Positions 1 to 5,564 of a stretch of 5,689 nucleotides of DNA are shown in pieces. The position numbers and the translations under genes are program-made. A model generated the notes under the pieces. The model did no database searches and was not told where the DNA came from. It saw only the letters and a list, made by a program, of their open reading frames with translations. The DNA is taken from NCBI GenBank assembly GCA_900554455.1, contig USHT01000084.1, positions 1 through 5,689 on the forward strand, in the 5' to 3' direction. Position 1 is the stretch's first letter. The number at the start of each line of letters is the position of its first letter. The DNA comes from an uncultured Collinsella sp. GTDB taxonomy: Bacteria; Actinomycetota; Coriobacteriia; Coriobacteriales; Coriobacteriaceae.

Positions 1-11
1 CCCCCCCCCCC
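1..11. repeat. Poly-C run at the window edge
   Basis: Eleven consecutive C residues begin the window; the true length is unknown because the run touches the edge. It is followed by an A/T-rich stretch. No gene could be supported in 1-139: the open frames there have no start with a ribosome binding site. Confidence 0.6.
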
Positions 12-137
12 ACATTAAATTTAAACTGCTTCAAGTACCATTTATTTTCGACCCCCTTTTTCGGTAAGCTCCATGCGCCTTGCCTACCCGCCGCTCGACG
101 GCATGCCGAAGCCCACCGCAACTTGAGCCGCGCAAAA

Positions 138-180
138 AGAAGACCCGGGTAGCCAAGTTGGTTGGCTACCCGGGTCTTTT
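138..180 (-). terminator. Rho-independent terminator of the surface-protein gene, possibly bidirectional
   Basis: A 17-base-pair perfect stem (140-156 with 162-178) surrounds a five-base loop about 30 bases beyond the stop codon. On the minus strand it is followed by a T-rich run (TCTTCTTTTTG). On the plus strand it is followed by CTTTTGGTTT, so it may also stop transcription entering from the left. The stem contains CCCGGG and is very stable. Confidence 0.9.
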
Positions 181-206
181 GGTTTGTCGATTTGTTCGAC
201 TGGCTG

Positions 207-3200
207 CTAGTGGGTCTTGCGACGTTTGATCAGCATGATGAGGGCTATCACTACGAGCGTTGCTCCCGCTGCGGCTGCGGTGGCAACTATGGCGAACGTT
301 TGGTCGCCGGTGCCTGCGAGGTTCTTGGCTGAGGTTGTAGCCTTGACGCCGGTCTTGGTTCCTTCATCTGACTTTGGCTTGTCCGGGTTCGTTGGGGTCT
401 CGGGCATCTCCGGAGTTGTCGGAGTCTCGGGGTCCTTTGAGCCTTCGGAATCGGTGGGGCCAGCGGTGTTTACCAGAGTGTGGTCCAAGAACTTCTTGGC
501 ACCCGTACTTGCCTGTGAGAACAGGCGCATGCGGATCGGGGCGGCGTTCACCGTTGTGGGCGCTGTCTCCTTGGGCGCGATGTTCACCAGCGTGATACCG
601 GTATCGAGGCCAACGTTGTTGTATCCCACGTGGCAGTAGTACTGCGCGCCGTCATCGTCTGCGGTCAGGTCAATCTCGAGCGTTGAGGCCGTTCCGGCTT
701 GGAGGTTGCCGTCGGCGCCCACGAGCTGGAACGCGGTCTCGCCGCGAACCTTGCGGTACCAGATATACGACGGTGCCAGCTCCGTTTCACTTCCGTCGGC
801 ATTGCGCTGCGTCACATGGCCAATCGCCGAGAGCGTCAGCTTGTCTCCCTCCGCGCACTCGACCGAAGAGTCATACTCGAGGGCCGACCTCTCCGCTGTA
901 TCCGCCGCAGGTCCGCTCACGGTCATCGTCATGCCATCGGGCATGGTCTTGACCGTGATGATTGCCGAGCGAATACCCGTCTCAATCGTAGATCCGTTCT
1001 TAACGGCGGCAATGGCGAATCGGTACTCCGTATTCGGCAACAGCCCATCCCACTTGAGCGAGGTCTGCGTATTGTCGGCGATCTTCCAGCTGTTGACGAT
1101 GGCGTCGGCCGCGTTACTCTGCAGCATACCCACGCCGTAGCTAAAGCCACCCCTGTTTGCGAGCACGTCGTCCCAGCTAAACGCGACACTGGTCGAATCA
1201 ACGGCGTTTGCCGTAAAGCCCGTCACGGCCGGTGCCTCGGGCATCTCGACATCCTTGACGTCATAGCCCACGATCCAGAACTGATCGGTGTCCTTGGTGC
1301 CGAGTTTGTCGCCCGAGCCGTCCTCGAACTTGTTGACATCCACCGCGTTGACGCCCAGGCGCCACGCAAAGCCGTACTTATCCTTCGCGGCCTCGGGCAG
1401 GTTGTCGACGGTGCCACCGTATTCGGTCGATTCACTCGAGGAGTTACCCGTAGTAAAGCCGGCGTTGGCACCAAAGCACAGGCCGCCAAATAACTCGTGC
1501 TTTGCAAGCTTCGCGCCCATGACAACGCTGCCGTTCAGCGTAAAGCCGTACTCAAACTCCTGCTCCTCGCCCTCCTCGACTTCGATGGTCTGCGTAGTGC
1601 TCGCCCCCGACTGCGCGACAGCACCGCTATACCCATCGTACGTGTAAGCGCGCGTCACGCCGGGCTTGCCCAGACCAAAGGAATCTTGCACGGGAGTCGT
1701 ACCGTTGAGCGCCGTGTAATAGCTGTCGGGTTCTCCCGACCGGTTGGTCAAAAAGTAGCTGAGCGGCGTCATGTTGTGCTGCTTGGCAACGCGGTCATAG
1801 GCCTCGACATTAACGACCGAGGTCTGCGCGCCGAGCGACACGGGCGCCGCCATCACGCCCTTGCCGCCAGTTTCCTCATTTTCGATCTCGTACTCGTAAT
1901 AGACCATCGGAATCGTGTAGAGCACGGCCTTGTCGCCTTCGCCGGCATGCGACTCATAACTTACGCTGGCGCTCACTGTGCGCTCGCTCCGGTAGTCATA
2001 GCATCCCTCGGCGGCAAAATCGACTGAAGCATTAATCGCCACCAGGGGCGGACCGGTCTGCACCTCGACGGCAACGCCCAACTCGGCGCCAATGGTATAG
2101 CCCTGGGATGTCCCCGTGCCCTTTTCCTCTCCGTATGACGTGCCGCCCAACACCAGATAGCCGTATGCCTGCTCCAGATCCTCAACATAGGGCGCATCCT
2201 GCAGCACGGCAAGCACGCGCGGGTTGGTATAGACCTTGTAGCGGTCCTTGTACGTGATCTTGACGCTGTCGTTGTCGACATCGGGCAGCGCGAGCGAGAT
2301 AAATGTGCCGTAGGTAGTGCCGCGACGGTTGCTCTCGCTAATCACCTGCTCCTCGCCGCGGCGCACCTTTCCGTTCTCGTCGAGCGAAAAATGCGAGGCG
2401 GTCATCCAATAGTAGTCATCGTTCTTGCGCAGGTCCTCGTCGCGGTGCTTGCCCACCACGGCGATAAAGCTCTCGTTATAGCGGTCCGAACCCGAGACGC
2501 TGCCCGCCTTGACGTCGCTGATCCACATCTGCTCTATACCCTTGTGGTCATGCTTGTTGCTGCTGTTGTATTGCTGACCGCTCATGCTCATGGTTCCGAC
2601 CATGGACCCCAAGCCCTGAGCCCCGCTCTGTGCCGTGTTGCAGGCAAAGTCGCGGAACACATCGCCGCCCACGAGCACCTCGTCGACCGCCAGCTGCTCG
2701 GACAGGCCGTCAAGGTTGGCAGTGGCAAGGGCAATAGGCGCCAAGGTGCACGGATAGCGCTTATCCTGAGCGCTATCCTTCCATGCGCTGTTGGGCACAT
2801 GCATCAGCCCATAGGAGGCGAGGAGCCCGTCTCTGTATTCCTTGCAATCGGAAAGCTTGAACTCGCCAGACTCCGAGTCAAAATACGCGTAGCGGTACAG
2901 CGCGCCGTACAGCCCCTTGCTGCCGTCAGAAGCGCCGTAATCAAAAGCGCTGCGTTGCCAGTCATAGCCCGCAAGAATAAGGCCCGTGACGGTTTCACCC
3001 GTCTTCTTTCCTTCTTCATCGTAGGCGGCAAACGTGCCGAACGTCGCATTCGCAGCGACCATGGTCTTGCCGTTCGCGGAGAGGGAGATTGCGCCCGCGT
3101 CGCCCAGAGCATCGACATGGACGAGCGCACCCTTGGATGCATCCCACGAAAACAGCTCGCAATGCGTCGACTTATCAATATTCTTCTTGCCGTAGGGTGC

Positions 3201-4304
3201 CGAGACCACGATGGCGAGGTCATCGCAAAAATCGCGATCGAGGTCGCCGGCCGCTAGCGAAACGACAGGAGCTGACTGAAGCTGCGTCCAGGAGTCGTTC
3301 CCGCCCTTGTTGTGCGTGGTGTAGTCCGCAGCGTTACCGGCATCGATCTTGACGACGCTTTGCTTCCAGTTGCCGCCCTCCAAGTCATACATGTCGACTA
3401 CAGCCTTGCGCACGCCGTTCTCGTCGACATAGCAGCCCGCGTAGACAAAAAGCTCGTCGACGCCGTCGCCATCGACATCGCCCGCCTCGACATCAAAGAC
3501 GGCGTCGTGCTCTTGCAGGTAACCGGCATCCAGGTACTTAAAACGGCCTTCGTACATCATATTAGTGTTGACCGTCACCGGCAGGTGTGTGTCGAGAGTG
3601 CGCGTACGCCCGTTGCTAAACGAGTAGAGGACCAGCTCAACCTTTCCGGCGTATGACTTGCCGTCAATCGTCGTGGAGGAACTGTCGCCGTAGGCACGGA
3701 GCTCGGCAACGCGGCTCTTTTTGCCCGTGCTGGCGTCGCTGCAGAACTCAACACTCGTGGCGTGAATGCCCGAGAAACCGTTGTTGTCGTTGGCGAGTAC
3801 TGTTGAGGACTCATTGTTGCTTAGGTACGACCAGGTGCCGCCACCGTAGTCGCTATGCTTGTAGAGATCGCTGTTCGTATCGAATTTGTTGACGTTTTGC
3901 CAGAACTTTGCGGCGCCCCACACACTTCCATAGCCATCGGTGAGTTTGCTGCTGCCGCCAATGTCACCGCGCTCGACGTTCTCGAGCTTGTCGCGCAGAG
4001 TGTAGCGATTGCCATGGCTACCGTTAGCTGCCATATAGACCTCGCTGCGCGTGGCAAACGTCGTGGGGGTATCAGTGGAATAGGGGCCAACGGTATCGGC
4101 CGGAATGTCCTCGCTCGTGCCCAGACCCAGGGCTTGATAATCCTGCTCGGTCATATCGGTGATTGCGGGCGCGTCTGCCGCCTGGGCAACCTGGGGCGTG
4201 GCCGTGAAGCAGGCGGCGCTCGTGGCGATCAACGCAGCAAGCGCCGCCGTCCCAACAAGCGGGATTTTCGACAGCCTACGGATACGGGGGTGTGGAACGT
4301 ACAT
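207..4304 (-). CDS. Large sortase-anchored surface protein with FG-GAP/VCBS-like, Fn3 and Ig-like modules
   Basis: Predicted secreted, cell-wall-attached protein of 1365 residues; ligand or substrate unknown. Residues 1-42 look like a signal peptide: basic n-region (RIRRLSK), Ala/Leu/Ile core, likely cleavage after VAQA. Asp-rich loops typical of FG-GAP/VCBS beta-propeller repeats lie near 276-290 (DVDGDGVDE), 354-370, 525-550 and, more weakly, 671-687; calcium binding is inferred. Residues 736-808 and 904-968 alternate polar and apolar positions like amphipathic beta strands. A fibronectin type III domain spans about 1022-1121 (Trp1044, LPNTEYRF at 1089-1096). An Ig-like domain spans about 1126-1243 (Trp1182, DDDGAQYYC ending at Cys1224). 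A Pro/Thr/Glu/Lys-rich stalk (1281-1328), LAGTG (1329-1333), a membrane helix (1337-1359) and tail KRRKTH follow. The frame extends upstream to an ATG at 4340, but only the ATG at 4304 has a Shine-Dalgarno sequence. It appears monocistronic: terminator downstream, long non-coding stretch upstream. An adhesin or extracellular binding protein is likely but unproven. Confidence 0.9.
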   Translation of the reverse strand: MYVPHPRIRRLSKIPLVGTAALAALIATSAACFTATPQVAQAADAPAITDMTEQDYQALGLGTSEDIPADTVGPYSTDTPTTFATRSEVYMAANGSHGNRYTLRDKLENVERGDIGGSSKLTDGYGSVWGAAKFWQNVNKFDTNSDLYKHSDYGGGTWSYLSNNESSTVLANDNNGFSGIHATSVEFCSDASTGKKSRVAELRAYGDSSSTTIDGKSYAGKVELVLYSFSNGRTRTLDTHLPVTVNTNMMYEGRFKYLDAGYLQEHDAVFDVEAGDVDGDGVDELFVYAGCYVDENGVRKAVVDMYDLEGGNWKQSVVKIDAGNAADYTTHNKGGNDSWTQLQSAPVVSLAAGDLDRDFCDDLAIVVSAPYGKKNIDKSTHCELFSWDASKGALVHVDALGDAGAISLSANGKTMVAANATFGTFAAYDEEGKKTGETVTGLILAGYDWQRSAFDYGASDGSKGLYGALYRYAYFDSESGEFKLSDCKEYRDGLLASYGLMHVPNSAWKDSAQDKRYPCTLAPIALATANLDGLSEQLAVDEVLVGGDVFRDFACNTAQSGAQGLGSMVGTMSMSGQQYNSSNKHDHKGIEQMWISDVKAGSVSGSDRYNESFIAVVGKHRDEDLRKNDDYYWMTASHFSLDENGKVRRGEEQVISESNRRGTTYGTFISLALPDVDNDSVKITYKDRYKVYTNPRVLAVLQDAPYVEDLEQAYGYLVLGGTSYGEEKGTGTSQGYTIGAELGVAVEVQTGPPLVAINASVDFAAEGCYDYRSERTVSASVSYESHAGEGDKAVLYTIPMVYYEYEIENEETGGKGVMAAPVSLGAQTSVVNVEAYDRVAKQHNMTPLSYFLTNRSGEPDSYYTALNGTTPVQDSFGLGKPGVTRAYTYDGYSGAVAQSGASTTQTIEVEEGEEQEFEYGFTLNGSVVMGAKLAKHELFGGLCFGANAGFTTGNSSSESTEYGGTVDNLPEAAKDKYGFAWRLGVNAVDVNKFEDGSGDKLGTKDTDQFWIVGYDVKDVEMPEAPAVTGFTANAVDSTSVAFSWDDVLANRGGFSYGVGMLQSNAADAIVNSWKIADNTQTSLKWDGLLPNTEYRFAIAAVKNGSTIETGIRSAIITVKTMPDGMTMTVSGPAADTAERSALEYDSSVECAEGDKLTLSAIGHVTQRNADGSETELAPSYIWYRKVRGETAFQLVGADGNLQAGTASTLEIDLTADDDGAQYYCHVGYNNVGLDTGITLVNIAPKETAPTTVNAAPIRMRLFSQASTGAKKFLDHTLVNTAGPTDSEGSKDPETPTTPEMPETPTNPDKPKSDEGTKTGVKATTSAKNLAGTGDQTFAIVATAAAAGATLVVIALIMLIKRRKTH

Positions 4305-4310
4305 GAGGGA

Positions 4311-4316
4311 CCTCGC
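4311..4316 (-). promoter_or_regulatory. Ribosome binding site that decides the surface-protein start
   Basis: The minus strand reads GCGAGG six bases before the ATG at 4302-4304. The alternative ATG at 4338-4340 is preceded by an A/T-rich stretch (TTTGCAAAA) with no purine-rich site. Starting at 4304 also leaves a compact signal peptide with its basic residues close to the N-terminus. Confidence 0.6.
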
Positions 4317-4348
4317 TTTATTCGAGTGGAGTTGACTCATTTTTGCAA

Positions 4349-4354
4349 ATGATA
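4349..4354 (-). promoter_or_regulatory. Possible -10 box for the surface-protein gene
   Basis: TATCAT on the minus strand matches the sigma-70-type consensus at five of six positions. Transcription would begin near 4342, giving a leader of about 38 bases before the ATG at 4304. That would place the upstream ATG at 4340 almost on the transcript start, too close to be translated normally. The hexamer at -35 spacing (CACGTG at 4372-4377) is not a good match. The call is therefore weak. Confidence 0.3.
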
Positions 4355-4373
4355 CGTCCGATGCCCGATATCA

Positions 4374-4410
4374 CGTGTCTCATTTTCGCCAACGGCGTGT
4401 CTCATTTTTG
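4374..4410. repeat. Two direct CGTGTCTCATTTT boxes, 22 bases apart
   Basis: CGTGTCTCATTTTCG at 4374-4388 and CGTGTCTCATTTTTG at 4396-4410 differ at one position. A shorter related copy, GACTCATTTTTG, lies at 4334-4345 across the upstream alternative ATG. The CTCATTTT cores start at 4336, 4379 and 4401, so they are 43 and 22 bases apart, close to whole numbers of helical turns. The boxes sit where the -35 region of the surface-protein promoter would be. They could be operator sites or transposase-type end repeats; the sequence alone does not decide. Confidence 0.65.
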
Positions 4411-4588
4411 AGAATTCGAGATGCCGCGGAAATCTTATCCCAGCTCAAAGGCCATTTCTGGGATGTATTTTCCGTCGAGTGCCTCATCGGAAAACTGCAC
4501 CCCATTTCAAGCGTCGATTCTGGGACGCATTTTCCGAAAGCCTGCCCATCCGGAAAGCCCGTCCCACTTTGGACGCATCCGGGCACGG
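4411..4588. repeat. Imperfect 62-base tandem repeats with internal dyads
   Basis: CCCA recurs at 4439, 4501 and 4563, exactly 62 bases apart. TTCTGGGATGTATTTTCCG (4456-4474) and TTCTGGGACGCATTTTCCG (4518-4536) match at 17 of 19 positions with the same period. Each unit carries two inverted pairs: CCCA with TGGG about 20 bases on, and TTTTCCG (4468, 4530) with CGGAAA (4488, 4551). A more diverged unit seems to precede them, with GGAAA before CCCA at 4428-4442, and a partial one ends near 4588. Open frames cross the block on both strands, but none has a ribosome binding site and the repeat is visible in all of them, so it is best treated as non-coding. The family is not one I recognise with certainty. 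Confidence 0.7.
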
Positions 4589-4675
4589 AACCATCGACCT
4601 ATCAGGCCTTCCATCAATAAAGAGGCGCCCTCCCGGACGACGGGGCATGAAGTTCATCGCGAGTTCCGCAATCAG

Positions 4676-4698
4676 AACCACCCTTAAAAAGGGTGGTT
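4676..4698 (-). repeat. IS right-end hairpin, candidate TnpA binding site
   Basis: AACCACCCTT (4676-4685) and AAGGGTGGTT (4689-4698) form a perfect ten-base-pair stem with an AAA loop. The minus-strand start AAACCACCC matches the left-end hairpin. On the plus strand TTTGCTCTT follows, so it could also act as a weak terminator. Confidence 0.65.
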
Positions 4699-4724
4699 TG
4701 CTCTTAGGGTATAACCCACGGGCC

Positions 4725-4754
4725 CCGGGCTCGCGTCTAAAGGCGCGGGCCCGG
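4725..4754. repeat. GC-rich dyad between tnpA and the IS right end
   Basis: CCGGGCTCGCG (4725-4735) pairs with CGCGGGCCCGG (4744-4754) with a single wobble in the plus-strand RNA and an eight-base loop. A smaller hairpin, GGAC-TTC-GTCC, overlaps it at 4753-4763. No T-run follows on either strand, so it is not a clear terminator. Its role in the element is unknown. Confidence 0.5.
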
Positions 4755-4810
4755 ACTTCGTCCAGGCCTAGTGCATCTTGACCCGTGGCGCGCCGGTCGA
4801 ACCGGCAGCA

Positions 4811-5269
4811 TCACCCCCTCTTGAAGGGGTCCTCGTACTCCTTCACGCTCAGCTTGTCCAGCGCGATGTCGTGGGACTCCTGCTCCCTGATGTACTTGGC
4901 GATCGTCGCCTCGTTCAGGCCGACGGTGGACACGTAGTAGCCCTCCGCCCAGAACCTCCTGTTGCCGAACTTGTACTTGAGGTTGGCGTGCCTGTCGAAT
5001 ATCATCAGCGAGCTCTTCCCCTTCAGGTAGCCCATGACGCTCGCGACGCTGTACTTCGGCGGGATCGCCAGCAGCACGTGCACGTGGTCGGGCATCAGGT
5101 GCCCCTCGATTATCTCGATCCCCTTGTACTCGCACAGCTTCCTGAGGATCTCCCCTATGTCGCTCCTGATTTGGTTGTAGATCACTTTGCGCCTATACTT
5201 CGGCGTGAACACGATGTGGTACTTGCACATCCACTTCGTGTGGGAAAGGCTGTAGGCCTTCTGGGCCAT
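4811..5269 (-). CDS. tnpA: IS200-type transposase TnpA (Y1/HUH single-strand transposase)
   Basis: This is a 152-residue protein, the usual length for IS200 TnpA, which cuts and rejoins single-stranded DNA at subterminal hairpins through a 5'-phosphotyrosine link. The N-terminal block around YHIVFTPKYRRK (17-28) is characteristic of the family. The metal-binding HUH pair is H62-V-H64 in MPDHVHVLL. The catalytic tyrosine is Y126 in AKYIREQE, with the conserved Gln at 130. FGNRRFWAEGYYVSTVG (101-117) is also typical. The start at 5269 is preferred over an in-frame ATG at 5311 because AAGGGGTGG lies just upstream and the resulting length fits the family. The longer frame would begin inside the leader stem. 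All key residues are present, so the enzyme is probably functional. Confidence 0.95.
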   Translation of the reverse strand: MAQKAYSLSHTKWMCKYHIVFTPKYRRKVIYNQIRSDIGEILRKLCEYKGIEIIEGHLMPDHVHVLLAIPPKYSVASVMGYLKGKSSLMIFDRHANLKYKFGNRRFWAEGYYVSTVGLNEATIAKYIREQESHDIALDKLSVKEYEDPFKRG

Positions 5270-5274
5270 GGCGA

Positions 5275-5336
5275 CCACCCCTTCGACTCGAATTCTTGAC
5301 GGCCTGAACAATCGTCAATATCGGTCGGAGGGGTGG
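5275..5336 (-). promoter_or_regulatory. Leader stem that masks the tnpA ribosome binding site
   Basis: The ribosome binding region (5275-5287) is the inverse complement of 5324-5336 at 12 of 13 positions, including an unbroken eight-base pairing of AGGGGTGG with CCACCCCT. The 36-base interval contains another dyad, TTGACG (5296-5301) with CGTCAA (5313-5318), so the leader can fold into one long interrupted hairpin. This is the arrangement known from enteric IS200, where leader structure keeps transposase translation low. Repression here is inferred from that precedent. Confidence 0.75.
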
Positions 5337-5348
5337 CTTTGTAAAGCC
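5335..5348 (-). repeat. Small palindrome in the tnpA leader
   Basis: GGCTTT and AAAGCC flank a two-base centre. The first two bases overlap the arm that pairs with the ribosome binding site, so this hairpin and the masking stem compete slightly. Confidence 0.45.
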
Positions 5349-5356
5349 GTTTGTCT

Positions 5357-5375
5357 CCACCCGCGTAGCGGGTGG
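5357..5375 (-). repeat. IS left-end hairpin, candidate TnpA binding site
   Basis: CCACCCGC and GCGGGTGG form a perfect eight-base-pair stem with a three-base loop. On the minus strand the AAACCACCC at its foot is shared with the right-end hairpin at 4676-4698, which suggests both are read by the transposase. Confidence 0.65.
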
Positions 5376-5381
5376 TTTAAA

Positions 5382-5402
5382 GCTGGCCGCTGCGCGGCCA
5401 GC
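5382..5402 (-). repeat. Second GC-rich left-end hairpin of the IS
   Basis: GCTGGCCGC and GCGGCCAGC form a perfect nine-base-pair stem with a TGC loop. On the minus strand a short TTT follows. It could weakly terminate transcription entering the element from outside, as reported for IS200, or be part of the end recognised by TnpA. Confidence 0.55.
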
Positions 5403-5428
5403 GGACTAAAGTCTTGAATCAAGATCAG

Positions 5429-5469
5429 AAGACCGCCCAGGCAATGCAGCCTCAGGCGGTCTTTCTTTT
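5429..5469 (+). terminator. Plus-strand Rho-independent terminator with no visible upstream gene
   Basis: AAGACCGCC (5429-5437) pairs with GGCGGTCTT (5455-5463). A four-pair inner stem AGGC/GCCT lies inside, and TTTCTTTT follows on the plus strand. The minus-strand side lacks a T-run. No plus-strand gene is visible between 4341 and here, so it may belong to a gene now lost, or simply insulate the gene at 5565. Confidence 0.8.
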
Positions 5470-5529
5470 ATCGCTCCCGCTTTCCCTCAACTCACGCCTT
5501 TGTCGCGGCCTCGAGTTCGTCTGCCTCAG

Positions 5530-5535
5530 TAAAAT
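5530..5535 (+). promoter_or_regulatory. Possible -10 box for the right-edge gene
   Basis: TAAAAT matches the sigma-70-type -10 consensus at five of six positions, 29 bases before the start codon at 5565. No convincing -35 hexamer is seen at normal spacing; TTGTCG at 5500-5505 is too far away. Confidence 0.3.
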
Positions 5536-5564
5536 GGATGCAAGCACGGTAGACAGGAACGGCT

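Larger units (their letters stand above)
4676..5413 (-). mobile_element. IS200-type insertion sequence (IS200/IS605 family, tnpA only)
   Basis: The span of about 740 bases holds one Y1 transposase gene flanked by subterminal hairpins, with no long terminal inverted repeats, as expected for IS200. On the minus strand the two ends share AAACCACCC at the start of a hairpin: left end 5357-5375, right end 4676-4698. Further left-end dyads are at 5382-5402 and 5404-5413 (GACT-AA-AGTC). The limits given are the outermost hairpins; the real tips may lie about 15 bases further out. There is no tnpB and no passenger gene. The transposase frame and catalytic residues are intact, so it may still be mobile. 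It lies between the repeat block and a plus-strand terminator and interrupts no gene visible here. Confidence 0.85.

Noticed and set aside
3..152. Plus-strand frame open from the left edge to 152, as the end of an upstream gene
   Set aside because: The translation shows no recognisable protein character, runs into the terminator stem, and begins in a poly-C run; other frames there are open for similar lengths.
2391..3257. Long plus-strand open frame of 288 codons opposite the surface-protein gene
   Set aside because: It lies wholly antisense to a well-supported gene with clear domains. Its Ala/Val/Arg-rich translation is the usual shadow of a GC-rich reading frame.
4170..4304. Lipoprotein signal in the surface protein (SAAC near the signal peptide end)
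   Set aside because: The lipobox position -3 is Ser, not Leu/Val/Ile, and the protein has a good VAQA signal-peptidase I site plus a C-terminal sorting signal.
4396..4588. CRISPR array
   Set aside because: Units are imperfect along their whole length with no alternation of identical repeats and unique spacers, and no cas genes are nearby.
4375..4687. Small open frames on both strands across the repeat block, 65 to 100 codons long
   Set aside because: None has a ribosome binding site, the frames overlap each other in several registers, and the 62-base period explains their internal similarity. They resemble spurious small hypothetical proteins.
4778..5299. Plus-strand open frame of 173 codons opposite tnpA
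   Set aside because: It is antisense to an intact transposase and its leader, with a low-complexity Val/Leu/Arg/Asp-rich translation and no family signature.
4676..5413. IS605-type element with tnpB and an omega RNA
   Set aside because: There is no room for tnpB inside the element and no TnpB-like frame on either strand of the window.
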